From Liolophura sinensis (taxonomy: Eukaryota; Mollusca; Polyplacophora; Chitonida; Chitonidae), in NCBI RefSeq assembly GCF_032854445.1, contig NC_088298.1, forward strand, positions 21,849,295-21,913,294: a stretch of DNA of 64,000 nt, given 5' to 3'. The translations under genes were made by a program, and so were the position numbers. The notes beneath the pieces were generated by a model. The model did not search any database. It was not told the DNA's origin and worked only from the letters and a program-made list of their open reading frames with translations. Positions 19,520-30,130 of this stretch are shown here, piece by piece; position 1 is the stretch's first letter; each line of letters opens with the position of its first letter.

Positions 19520-21242
19520 ATTCAGAATATGGGAGGATTAGATTGTAACATGGATGTGTATTACCGTAAGCGCTTATTTTTCCTGCATATTTGAGAATTA
19601 GTTCTTCACTTTTAAGATGAAGGGGTTTTTCAAGTGTTTCTCCTTGGAGACTGCAAAGCGAAGTGCCTTTGAAAGCTCCTGTTGCTACTTTTACGGCAGA
19701 ATATTGGATACTATCAATTCGCTGTAGTAGAGTTTTGCACACGGATTGATAGACTATTGCACCATACTAGAGCGAATTAGACACTGGTACATATTTATAA
19801 GTGTGGTTTTGTTGGCTCTCCATTTAGTGCCTGAAATGCATCTCATTAGATTGAGATCGCGTTGGCATCTGATTGTGAGGTCATCAACATGATCTTTATA
19901 ATGTTAATCTGCTTTCAAGAATCATACCTAGGTATTTCACTTTGTCTTTGAATTCAATTTTCTTTTTACCTTAGAAAAGTTCAATATTTACTATTCTTCT
20001 GTTTGTAAACACAATACCTGTTGTTTTAGTGGGTAAGAATTTAAATCCCCATTTGTCAGCCCATGGTGTTTAGTGTTTTTTGTATAGCATTTTTTATTTT
20101 CTTTATAGATTTGCCTGTTTTCCATATTGCCGCATCGTGACTGCTCTATTTTTGGATGGTTATTATCTAAACCATTCATCAGAATGTTAAATAACGTCCG
20201 GCTTAGTACGCTCCCTTGAGGTGTACCATTTCGCTGGGTGTGTCTTTTAGATGAAGTTTGTCCAAGTCTAACTTTAAAGTTCCAATTTCTTAAGGAATCA
20301 TTTATCCAATGTTGGATTCTTCTTTTTATCCCGATGTTATCGAATTGGAATTATAACTCCATCCTGCCCAACGAGATCGAAGGCTTTTCCAATATCTAGA
20401 AAAAAAGCCAGAGTGTATTTGTGCCTACTCATAAACTTTCGGATCTGATGTTGTAATTTTGTTAGATGGTCGAATGTACTACGTCCTTTTCTAAATCCAC
20501 TTTGTGTTTTATTTAGTATTTTATTTTTAGCTAGATGAAATTCTAGTCTGTTTTTGACCATAGTTTCCATTAGTTTACATTGGCATGAGGTGAGTGATAT
20601 TGGGCGGTAGGAGGAACTATCTGATGGGGTTTTTCCAGTTTTTTGGATGGGAATGACAATGGACGATTTCCAACTTTGTGGCAGCTGTTTTTTCCTCCAA
20701 CTTGTATTTATGAGTTTTTGTATTATATTTTGAGTTTTTAACGGTAAGTGTTTTAGGATTTTGTAGCTTAATTTGTCTTCGCCTGGTGAGGTTTCTTTTT
20801 CACAATGAATAGCTTTGTGACATTCCTGTAGGGAGAAATCTTTGTTAAGATAATGTTCAACGTGATCGTCGGGCTCTAGTTGTAGAAATGTGTTATCCTT
20901 GATTAGTTTGAAAGATGGAGTAAGGTTTCGATTGCTGCTATTTTCTGCAAAGGTTTTTGCGAGCCATTCTGCTTTTCCCCCATTGATTTTGTGTTTGTGA
21001 TCCAAAGTTGGGATTGGATTGATGGTTTTGCCTTGTATATGTTTAAGTTTGTTCCATACCTGCTTTGAATTTGTTTTTGCATCAAGTGTTTCACAGTAGT
21101 TCTCCCAGTATTTGGGTCTGGCACGAGAGACTGATTTTACAGCTTCAGTTTTTAAGTGTTTGTATTTTTCGTGGTCTGTATGTAATCTGGTTCTTTTGAA
21201 TTTACGCAGTGCTCTTTTTTGTTTCTTATATTTGCAGCACAT
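19520..21242 (-). pseudogene. LINE reverse transcriptase domain, frame-shifted, YxDD lost
   Basis: The frame 20337-21242 (301 residues) covers the finger and palm: GEDKLSYKILKHLPLKTQNI, LPQSWKSSIVIPIQKTGKTP, SYRPISLTSCQCKLMETMV, NKTQSGFRKGRSTFDHLT and the catalytic A motif LAFFLDIGKAFD. It is then broken. The region of the YADD box near 20130 reads HDAAIWKTGKSIKKIKN in the best frame, lacking the Tyr-x-Asp-Asp. The thumb continues at 19470-19742 (CKTLLQRIDSIQYSAVKVAT). It carries out target-primed reverse transcription in active relatives. Confidence 0.88.
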
Positions 21243-21829
21243 TCACTGTTCCACCAAGGAACAGGATTTGCAGGTCTTTTATGCTGGGAGGAAATAGGGA
21301 TGTGTTGTTCTGCAATCTTGAGTATATCATCGGTTAGATTTTGGTAGAATAGGTCTATATCGAAGAGGCAGTCATCATCAATGAATATATTTTGGCAATC
21401 TTTCTTAAAATTTTCCCTGTTTGCTTTGAGGAACAGAAATTTGGGGTTGTTGAGATTTACTTCAGATTGAGGTGACATACCAAGTTCTGTCATGATAGTG
21501 AAATGGTCACTCCCGAGTGTATCTGGTATAACATTCCAGCCTGCCTTAGGTGCGCGATCAGGTGTGGTAATAATGAGATCTGTGCCGAAGTCTATTCTTG
21601 TTCCTTCGCTGTCGTTTAAGTAGACTAAGTTGTGCTCCTCTAACCATGCTTGTACTGTGTTACCACGATCGTCACTATGTTTACACTTTGTAACCTATAA
21701 AGGGTTATGGCCATTGAAATCGCCGCAAATAATAGCACTAGGACTGAACATAGAAATAATATTGTCGAGCTCTGTTTTGGATATTTTCCTCATACTTCCG
21801 GGAGAGTATATGTTTATAATGTGAATTGG
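21152..21829 (-). pseudogene. LINE endonuclease domain, 5'-truncated
   Basis: The minus strand from the truncation point gives INIYSPGSMRKISKTEL, the catalytic-type GDFNGHNPL, a stretch with frame changes, and then MTELGMSPQSEVNLNNPKFL through RPANPVPWWNSECAANIRNK. W-W-(N/D)-x-E-C is the usual link between the apurinic-type endonuclease and the reverse transcriptase in LINE ORF2. The N-terminal part with the first catalytic residues is absent. Confidence 0.8.
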
Positions 21830-22417
21830 TTTATTGGTCAGTTTTGGCGGGAAATGGAGCTCACCCATGGGTCTGTATTGTCGCGAAATGAAGTTTCACT
21901 GTCTTCACACACCTTCTTTTTATCCCGTCCGCGCGGATGACAACGAAATTCAGGCGCCAAAACCGCCAGGTCACCCATTGATCAGTTTTGGCACGAATGG
22001 AGCTCACCCATTGGTCAGTTTTGGTTCGAAATGGAGCTGAAGGAGCTGTTCAACCCAACTTTACATGCCGACGTTTTGGCGCGAAATAGAGCTCACTCAT
22101 TCGTCAGTTTTGGCGCGAACGAAATGGAGATAACCCATGAGTCAGTTTTGACGCGAAATGGAGCTAAAGGAGATGCTCTTGCGCGTGACATGATTTTTTG
22201 CGCGAAATGGAGCTCAAACATGGGTCAGATTTGGCGCAAAATGGAGCTGAAGGAATTGCTCTCGCGCGTGACGTCACGTCGGCTGAAGGAGCTGCGCTCA
22301 TTGGTCCATCGCCAGACGTACTCGCATGCGCTTAGGGGAGCGCGAACTCAACGAAACACTTCCACCTTCCCAATCTCCCCTACCCAATCGGGCACGTTTG
22401 CAACATTCTCTACTACT
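21830..22417 (-). repeat. Polinton right terminal inverted repeat, interrupted by the LINE
   Basis: The reverse complement of 22417-21890 follows the left TIR from 6963 to about 7790, with the same motif order: terminal 25 bp, GCGCATGCG, CAGCTCCTTCAGC, GCGCCAAAACTGACCCATG units, TTTTGGCGCCTGAATTTC and CGGGATAAA. From 21890 to 21830 lies one more GACCCATGGGTGAGCTCC unit. The LINE junction is at about 21830. Arms are clearly diverged, so the insertion is old or the ends are under no constraint. Confidence 0.85.
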
Positions 22418-22423
22418 ATCAGG
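22418..22423. repeat. Polinton target-site duplication, right
   Basis: ATCAGG follows the terminal CTACTACT and is identical to 6957-6962. Confidence 0.92.
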
Positions 22424-23779
22424 TCAGATTTGTCAACAACTATATAACTACAATTTCCAAGTGCAGAACTTTCATGTACAGGAAATTTACCTGTCATTAT
22501 AACAGCTGGACAAGGTTTGCAGCTACCTATACAGTCATGCAGCTTGTGAACGCAGTGCGCAAATAAGTTTCATTCGTCAATAAAGTTGACGGCGTCCACT
22601 TTGTGAGGAATATATCTAACTATGTGTCCGAAAATTGTAGCCGTTGAAATCTGCGCTGTAAAGAGGATACATGGTAGTTTAACTGAAAATTGCAATTGTT
22701 GCAACCTGTTAAATGTAACAGGCTGTTTTTACTCTTTTGAGAGTGTACGGGTGTATGGGAATGCCCGGATGTGCTCAGTGCAGACTGCTTCCTCAAGGAA
22801 GGAGCCATCGACTCCAGCAAAGCAGAGATGTTTTTAAGCTTTTGTACCCCCGCGGCGGCCTTCTCTAGAAGAGTTCTAAGCCATGGTGAAACTGTTTCCG
22901 TTCTTCACCTTCATCTTCAGTGGTGGTGTTCAGTGTACAAGGCAACCTGAGAGGCGCACCACATAAGGTGAATCTTTGGATTAGCATTGAAACCCAGCTC
23001 TTACAACATCTAAATCTATCGTCCACGTTTTACACCCACGTGCTGAAGTTCGCTACAATGAGTAACTTTCTAAACGTCGGCGTTTTCCTCTACGTACTCC
23101 GATTTCTTCAGCCCATAAACTAGCCTTCCCTTCTGCCTTGCGAGGAACATTAATGTAAAATTAAGCTAAAATGTGAAGTAAGGTTCATCAAACAGACAAC
23201 TGAAAACTATGCGTGAGACCACTTCATTTATTTTTTCAGCTTTTTTGAAGAGTGTTGATAGGCATTTAAATATCTGAATAGTAAGGTCGATTTTATGAGC
23301 CATACTGACGGTATCTAGGAACTCTGACCTCTCGTCACTTTTTTTTCCTGATGTTCACCAGAAGGAAGCAATTTTATGAGTCTTTTATCAGTATTCTTTT
23401 ACTTATATGGGTAAAAAGAGTTACATGTATTTCAACATTCAGTGTCGTGATTAAAGTTGAAAAAACTTCGTGTGACATCATGCAGAGTTCCTAACCTCTG
23501 ATAGTATGGCACATAAAGCCCACCTTAGATTTCAAATGTTTGAACGCCTTTAACTCTCTTGACAAAAATGTACAAAAATAAATGAAAGAATATTTATGCA
23601 AAGCTTTAAGTGATGCCTTCTTCGATTTTTAGGGTTTTTTTATATTATTTTCTTTTTCTTTAAATACTTTTCTTGACGTCCTGTAAATGGAGCCTGTGCA
23701 AGGACACTTACTCGTCACTGTTCTCATAAAATACGGATTCCCTTTAACGGAAGTTATCCGTTCAACTATCAAATGCTGC
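22424..23779. other. Intergenic DNA, nothing recognised
   Basis: Only short unrelated frames occur. AACCTGTTAAATGTAACAGGC near 22700 is a small imperfect palindrome. No repeat family or RNA gene is identified. Confidence 0.5.
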
Positions 23780-23937
23780 TACACTCCAAAAAATAACCTG
23801 TTAATTTTAACAAAAAGTCTGTCGTCTAGGTGATGCTAGAATGTAGACTATTCTGTTATTATAAAACATCCCTTATTCTAACATTACTCATACAACAGAC
23901 TTTCTGTTAAAATTAACACATTAACTTTCTGAATGTA
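23780..23937. mobile_element. MITE with about 44-bp terminal inverted repeats and TA duplication
   Basis: The element is 23782-23935 (154 bp), flanked by TA at 23780-23781 and 23936-23937. The left arm reads CACTCCAAAAAATAACCTGT then TAATTTTAACAAAAAGTCTG. The reverse complement of the right arm reads CATTCAGAAAGTTAATGTGT then TAATTTTAACAGAAAGTCTG. The TA duplication points to a Tc1/mariner-type source transposase. It has no coding capacity. Confidence 0.8.
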
Positions 23938-24216
23938 TATATCCAGGGCTACTCGGAAAAAAGTATTACGATAATACGGAGTATTGCTGAACTTTCGGAA
24001 ATCTGGTGACAGCGATCATTTTTGTATCATATTCGCCCTTCAAGTTAAAAATTATTAGAAATAATAACTCAAATCACTGCCTTCTATAAATATCATACTC
24101 GTACCTTTACTCAAATATTTATAGTGTTAAGATGATTATAATGTTGAAGTTTGAAAAAGTTATAATGTGATCCGCTTCATGAACCTTATAGGGACTTTAC
24201 GGGCCTGCAAAAGATT

Positions 24217-24380
24217 TATTTATTTATTTATTTATTTATTTATTTGATGGGTGCTTTACGCCACACTCAAGAATATTCATTTATACAATGGCGGCCAGCA
24301 TTTAGGTGGAAGGAAACCGAGCAGAGCCCAGAGGAAACCCACGATCATCCGCAGGTTCTTGGCAGATCTCCCCACGTACC
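24217..24380 (-). mobile_element. SINE, 5'-truncated
   Basis: (TTTA)n tail, GGTGCTTTACGCCACACTCA, GGCGGCCAGCATTTAGGTGG and CATCCGCAGGTTCTTGGCAG are present. The match stops before the tRNA-like head. Confidence 0.88.
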
Positions 24381-24717
24381 AAAAGATTTCTTTAATAGGC
24401 ATAGGCCTATATAGCATATTGTCTACGACTCTTTTATACACATACGTTAAAATAAAACTGTTTTACTGCATCCTCCCGCATATATCCTGGATGGGCTAAA
24501 TTGCTCCTGTCTCACTGAAGAACAATGATTTTTCTCCGAAGAACAAGGTCCGTGAATGATGGCATGGAGGTATAGCCCTGTGTACGTACCCTGCCGTGCT
24601 TTTCACTGCAGGGAGATCGACATGTAGGCCTGCGCTTTCGGTACATGTCCAAAAAAATCGATTTCTACATGTAGAATACATAGAGGTTTATTAAACATAT
24701 AAGCATATATGTGTTGT

Positions 24718-24718
<1 letters not shown>

Positions 24719-24760
<42 letters not shown>
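24719..24760. repeat. Poly(T) run of about 42 bp
   Basis: An uninterrupted T tract follows TGTGTTGTG. It may be the poly(A) tail of a minus-strand retrocopy whose body is not recognisable, or plain slippage. Confidence 0.85.
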
Positions 24761-24764
<4 letters not shown>

Positions 24765-25718
24765 AGGGCTTTTTTGACAAACTGAAATGTAAAGTAAATC
24801 ATTATATTGTACTGTAGGCTACAACAAACATTTATTTCCATACAGTCTATTTGTAGGCTGGCCAATGTAAGCCCTATTTATGAAAAGAAGTCTATAATCA
24901 TTGCGATATAATAAACGTTTTGCATATGAACAGAAGAATGGGACTGTTTGGAATTTCTTTTGCATATTTATATAATTACAAAATAAATACCAAACTCGTA
25001 TGACAAAAGCTACGTCCCCTCAATGTGTGGTTTACGAAAGTCTCACGTGGGTGAGTCGAATGTTCCGTTCGCCAATCAAAAGGCAGCTTGGGTGGCGTTT
25101 TGGCGCATAAATTCAAAAGCCCGGGTTAGTTCCTGAAGAAGTCAACGTTAAAAGTACCCAGTTGATCCTAACTTATTTAACCAAGAGCGGTGTAGATATA
25201 GGATAAAAATTGCATGACAACCGCAGCTATTGAATTTCCTTGTCTCGAGAGAAAATGACTTTCGACGAAAACGAAGCATAACTTCAGATAACATTTTCCG
25301 ACGTCGGATTTACATTATGCGGCTCAAGAAACATCGGACGCTGACAAAGTAATGGCTAAATGGGAATATTGGCAAATACCAATGATCTCTCAATGCATAT
25401 TGTATCATTTTTTGAAAGGACATGTTCTTATGTGTGTTTAGATTTCTTTGTCAAAGCACACAGAAAACGTAGGTTGCGGAGCATTCGAAAGACCGGGAGG
25501 CCATCCTTACGCCTATGGTCAAAGGGAGATAACTCTACCACTTAGTAACAGTGTTTAGTTCTCAGAAACAACAATGGCCGCGCAAAATTTATATGCAGGA
25601 TACTAATAAATCAATAGAACTATAAATTGGTTACCAAAATAATACTATTAAGCAAGATTTATGTTAGAGAAAAAACACTTTAGTTTAAATAATTAAAAGT
25701 TCACCAACCGTACCATGT
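24761..25718. other. Non-coding DNA upstream of the tRNA gene
   Basis: The stretch 25020-25150 is locally GC-richer, with CCAATCA and ATAAATT boxes spaced like a Pol II promoter, and is followed by short frames only (for example MTFDENEA then stop). No gene body follows that I can support. Confidence 0.4.
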
Positions 25719-25791
25719 GGGCTTGTGGCGCAATGGACAACGCGTCTGACTACGGATCAGAAGATTCCAGGTTCGAATCCTGGCAAGCTCG
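25719..25791 (+). tRNA. trnR-ACG: tRNA-Arg, anticodon ACG
   Basis: 73 nt folding as a canonical cloverleaf. The acceptor stem GGGCTTG pairs with CAAGCTC, with one G-T pair, and G73 is the discriminator. The anticodon stem TCTGA/TCAGA encloses the loop CTACGGA with anticodon ACG at 25752-25754, read as ICG after editing, for CGN arginine codons. The T arm is CCAGG-TTCGAAT-CCTGG. The A box (TGGCGCAATGG) and B box (GGTTCGAATCC) are intact. No intron. It is nearly identical to animal tRNA-Arg(ACG) genes, so it is probably functional. Confidence 0.96.
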
Positions 25792-25815
25792 TAAGTTTTG
25801 ATTTCCCCGTGTTCG

Positions 25816-25823
25816 TTTTTTTT
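25816..25823 (+). terminator. Pol III terminator of tRNA-Arg
   Basis: A run of eight T residues 24 bp downstream of the tRNA 3' end. Confidence 0.85.
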
Positions 25824-26712
25824 CTTTTCCTTTTCAGAAACCTCTTTATTACATCAACATAATAAACTAGAATCCTAAAAAAATGCTGCAGTTAATTTAA
25901 CTGTCTCACACTTGTTGACATACGTTCATCTCTATGTTGTACTTTTCCATCATACATTCATGTACCTTCACACATTTGAATGTTATTTTGCACTATATTT
26001 TTAGCCAAATAAATTTCATTCATCACTGACAGAAATGAATTCACGGGAGTGGAATAATTAATATATTTAGATAATAAACTGGCTAATATCTGACTGCATG
26101 CATCATTCAGTATTTTTCAATATTGGGAAACCACTCCCACCCATGGGAAAAATTAAATGAAATAACCTAATCCTTTGTAATTAAATTTCTATTTTCTATA
26201 CACCACTTCATGCTAAAATTGGCGAACCTCAAAACACCTTTCTAAAATCCGTAGAACTCTCAGAATCAGGAAAAATGAGCAAATTAATCATAGACGAAAT
26301 TTATGGTTATTTAGGATTGTCATTGAAATCAGCCAGAGGCAAGGATACATCACTATGAAGCCACTAGCAGACTGTTTTAATAGTCCTGTTAAACCACAAG
26401 TAGCCTACACAAATGAGCAGATTAGTCTAGGTCACCGAATATTACAGTTACCTCCCTTGATCTTGTTTCCCTGTGGGTAAACTTGTTCCATAGCCATACC
26501 GCATCTACGGTAAGTGACCTAAAATTTCACACTACAAAGTGCTTTTTTTAAAGGCAATTAAATGTCATTAAAATATTACTCTTTTGCCCTGAAATTAAGT
26601 TTTACTACTGAGTAGGATATAATCCGGTATAGAAAAACAAAACTGAAAACACTTTTCCATAAGATCAAAATATATCTCTGATTTAGGCAAAATGAGTAAC
26701 TTCATCATGGTT
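25824..26712. other. Intergenic DNA with one dispersed repeat copy
   Basis: 26225-26315 belongs to a repeat family containing ACACCTTTCTAAAATC then AGAACTCTCAGAATCAGGAA; other copies lie at 51665-51800, 53620-53790 (inverted) and 60860-60970. The rest is unassigned. Confidence 0.5.
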
Positions 26713-26785
26713 GATTTGATTTGCTTTGATTGGTGTCTTACGTCTTACTCAAGAATATTTTACTTATACGACGGCAGCCACATCA
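26713..26785 (-). mobile_element. SINE 3'-end fragment
   Basis: TTGATTGGTGTCTTACGTCT, ACTCAAGAATATTTTAC and TTATACGACGGCAGCC match the tail and the first part of the core. The rest is missing. Confidence 0.8.
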
Positions 26786-26888
26786 TTGTTGAAGTTTTAA
26801 GCCTTTTGCAATATGTGAACACAGCCTAAGACCAGGATCAACCCAATCACACTTCAGCGAAATCTGTTCAACAGTTTATATCAACTAC

Positions 26889-26978
26889 GTTTATTTTTTT
26901 TTATTTATTTGATTCATGTGTCACGGTGTACTCAAGAATATTTCACTCGTACAACGGTGGCAAGCATTAGTGTGGAAG
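26889..26978 (-). mobile_element. SINE 3'-end fragment
   Basis: TTTATTTATTTGATTCATGT, CTCAAGAATATTTCACTCGT and ACAACGGTGGCAAGCATTAG. It breaks off after the start of the core. Confidence 0.8.
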
Positions 26979-27162
26979 GAATGTCAACTATAAAAGTGCT
27001 GCCTGTTTTTCTCATCGTCCTCAACCAATCAATGAGCAGGATTTCCCTGTAGTACCCATGGTTTATGAAAGTTCTATTTTCTGCGATTCGGATGATTGAG
27101 TTTGATAATTTGTTGCTCATAAACGACCATATGTGCTAATTACTGCACATACCTTGGATTTA

Positions 27163-27318
27163 TTTCTTTATTTGATTAGTGTTTTAAACTGTTCAAGAAT
27201 ATTTCACTTGTACAACGACAAAATATTTCATTTCTACAATGGCGGCCAGCATTATGGTGGGTGGAAATCGAGAAGAGCCCTTGAAACCCATAAACATCCG
27301 CAGGTTGCTGACAGACAC
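27163..27318 (-). mobile_element. SINE, 5'-truncated, with internal duplication
   Basis: The AATATTTCACTTGTACAACG segment is followed by a second AATATTTCATTTCTACAATG before GGCGGCCAGCATTATGGTGG, so about 30 bp is duplicated. It continues to GCAGGTTGCTGACAGAC and then stops. Confidence 0.85.
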
Positions 27319-27337
27319 ATACCTTGAATGACACAAG

Positions 27338-27446
27338 TTATTTCACTCATATGATGGCGGCCAGCATTATGGTGGGAGGAAACCCATGACCATCCGCAGG
27401 TTGCTGGCAGAACTTTCCACGTACAGCCGGAGAGGAAGCCTGGATG
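27338..27446 (-). mobile_element. SINE core fragment
   Basis: TTTCACTCATATGATGGCGG, CCAGCATTATGGTGGGAGG, CATCCGCAGGTTGCTGGCAG and CAGCCGGAGAGGAAGCC. Tail and head are absent. It is the last SINE before a stretch of more than 5 kb without any. Confidence 0.85.
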
Positions 27447-29054
27447 ACACCTTACACCTTGGCTTCAATCAGTCTAACCTACACATATCCATCAAACAAT
27501 AAATGCACAATCGATTTGGTGAATAAGTCACTTTTATTAAAGTTATTTTAAGTCATCAATTTTTCTTTACTTAGCCAGCTTTAATCAGAACAAAGAAATA
27601 TGACAAATATGTGCTCATTAGACACCATCATTATATGCACAATTTTACCATGACACATTCACTCACATACACCACGGTGGACTACACCAGCTTTGGTTCA
27701 GTTAACTTCATTTATTTATTCAATGTTTTTTGCTTTTTCTTTCATATTTGTCTGCATATGTAAACTATCACATGGGCTTTTTTCACTAATAATATTTTTC
27801 CCCTCTATTTTTCTCTTTTTTTGGGTGGTGGTGGGTGATGAGGGTGGGGCATATTGTTATTTTTAATCATAGATATGTGTATGTTATTTTTTCTGGTCTT
27901 TCTCAGTTAACCCCAGGTCTACACTGACCATAAGGCCGTTTTTTGCAGGTCTGTTTGAACACCCGCTTCTCTGTCTCTCTGTTTGACCTTTTTTTCGCCA
28001 CAATGTCTAAAATGTTGTACATTCAAACAGGCGCTATGTACATATACATTCACTCAATGTAAAGGGAAGTTTCTCCATGTAAGGGGAAACTACTCCATGT
28101 AAGGGTTAGTTACTTCATGCCAGAGGAACTAATTCCAGTACAATGCCCTCTTAATACAAAGTTTCTAAAGATAACATTTCATTTCATTTCTTTCACAAAA
28201 TATATATATATAGATAATTCAAAATTAACTAGTTCACTGGGGGTAACATACACAATTTTATACTTTCTCAAAACCAAAGTACAATACAACAAAATACACA
28301 CTTACCAACTTATTAGGATGAATATAGGACTATAGGATGCTAAAAGTACAAGTACTCAACAGAACACATTCAAAAAGTTTAAATTTCAGACAAATTCAAT
28401 AAAGAAGAAAAAAAAAAAAACGACAAGTAATAAATAAATGGCACCTCTAGAAGATTGAGCATTGAAAAGTGAAAGTAATTGTAACTTTGCATCTAGAAAT
28501 AGATTTTGTTTCTTAATTTGTTCAATTCCCCCAATATGTCACATTAAATATTTAATGATTACTAAGGTGTTAATGTATGGAGAAACCCAGGGCACTGGAA
28601 AGTTTTTAATATCAGTCTCTAAGACAGTGTTAAGTAACCTATGAACTGGATTATATCTGCATAATTTATGCAATTTTTTTTAACAGGAAGCGAACTGCTA
28701 CATGTCACATTTTAAGCGTGAGTAATGAATGGGCAGTCAATATTCTTCCGAACAGACTCACATGTACTTTGTACATTTCAGCAATTCCCTCACTGGTTAC
28801 AATGTCAGGGGTGAGGAGGTGGTAGAAAGTTAGAATAATAACTGGACTGTTGACAAAAAAAAATTCACTTTCTAGTTTGCATGAAATGATGTCATGTGCA
28901 ATGATTATCTTGGTTTACTGGGTAATTTTGTAAGCATTCAAAGAAAATAAATCCTTGAACATTAAAGCCCTTTATTTCAATGGTGTTTTATGCTGTGATT
29001 GGAATCAGTTCTTATGTGGTCTGGAATCTAACTGTAGTTTTAATTGGATATCTA

Positions 29055-29260
29055 AACACTGTAATTCATTAACCTTTTCGCAAGTTTTCAAGGTGTTCAA
29101 TCATATTCTGAAGGCATTATTCTGTGTTGACTGATAAAATTATACTTTTTGTGTAGTCCCAACACTTGCCAATCCCACCATTGTACTTTTTATCTCCAAA
29201 ATCAACTTAAAAATTGGCATAAATTGTGCTGAAAGTTGCTCTTTCACATGTGAAAAGGTT
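29055..29260 (+). repeat. Dispersed repeat family, copy 1
   Basis: Shares GGCATTATTCTGTGTTGACT, AAATTATACTTTTTGTG and CCAAAATCAACTTAA with 54055-54250 (same orientation). The reverse complements lie at 53060-53290 and 55685-55875. It is non-coding, about 200 bp, and no terminal structure was resolved. Confidence 0.75.
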
Positions 29261-30099
29261 GAGGAATAGAACTAGAAATCTAAATGCCCGCACTTTTTTT
29301 TATGTAAATACTGAGTGCAACATTGTTTTTATTTTAGCCTGGAAATAAAACCGACTAGAAAATGTTCACCAAACATGTACTACCACTACTTATAAAAAGA
29401 AAACCCAATTTTTCCCAAAATTACACGTCATTCTTTGAGGACGTGCACATTCTACATTTACATAGCAGGCGTTTCAAGTGTGGAGTCCAATTTTGCTCCG
29501 GGAGCTAAATTGTTGGAGATTTTTTGGGTGGGTGTGGGTATTCATAGGAATGGCGGCAGTCACAGAAAAATGGGCAGGTGTGTGTGGCTTAATTTAGTGG
29601 TGTGGCATAGTTTCAGGGTGTGGCTTAGTTTCAGAGTGAGGCTTACATATTCATGTAGATTACACATCAATTTAGGCAAATCAGCATTTAGTTTTACGCA
29701 CCATCACTGCTTACTGTCACTGTGAGTACATGAAAGTCTTTACTACACCTATTAAAGATAGCTGAGAAGGCTTAAAGTCATGTTAGTTTTCAAATTCATC
29801 TTCACCATTAACACAGCATTGTGCATATTGTTAGCATTGTTCACATTGCTCATACGTTCACATGGGACTAAATCCATCAGCTTAAGTACATAATAATTTG
29901 CCTGTACAATGCCCGCTTTATAATGCTTTTTATGAATGATGTCAATGCTTAGTCATGGTTTCAAAAAATTACCTGTGCGCACTGAGAATAAAAAAAAGAG
30001 AAAGAAAAATGCCATCAACAGCATCATGCACCACTTTACAGAAGAGATCATAATACTAAATATGCCTAATTATTACAAGGTATGCCAAAATTTCTTTCC

Positions 30100-30130
<31 letters not shown>

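Larger units (their letters stand above)
18018..21829 (-). mobile_element. 5'-truncated non-LTR retrotransposon (LINE) with APE endonuclease, RT and RNase H; I-group-like
   Basis: Minus strand, in order: the end of an apurinic-type endonuclease (INIYSPGSMRKISKTE, SAIICGDFNGHNPL near 21700-21800), the endonuclease C-terminus (about 21150-21490), reverse transcriptase (20337-21242 and onward), RNase H (about 18770-19330), a Cys/His knuckle (18590-18640) and a 3' UTR with tandem repeats. The 5' truncation at about 21829 abuts right-TIR sequence of the Polinton (TTGGTCAGTTTTGGCG), so the LINE jumped into the Polinton. An RNase H domain inside a LINE is typical of the I, R1, LOA and Tad-like groups; the I/Nimb side is my best guess. 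Multiple frameshifts make it inactive. The exact 3' end is not clear and may lie further left, near 17880. Confidence 0.88.
6963..22417. mobile_element. Polinton/Maverick DNA transposon, complete ends, decayed genes, with nested LINE
   Basis: The termini AGTAGTAGAGAATGTTGCAA (left) and its reverse complement (right end 22410-22417 CTACTACT) lie inside perfect ATCAGG duplications. Length is 15,455 bp including later insertions. Internal genes fit a Polinton: retroviral-type integrase, A32-type ATPase, minor-capsid-like protein, Ulp1/adenain-type cysteine protease and protein-primed DNA polymerase B. All are broken by stops, frameshifts or deletions. I could not find the double-jelly-roll major capsid protein. 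GC content and CpG frequency are visibly higher than in the flanking AT-rich DNA. The nested LINE (18018-21829) and probably other pieces between 15.2 and 18 kb arrived later. The copy cannot be autonomous. Confidence 0.93.
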
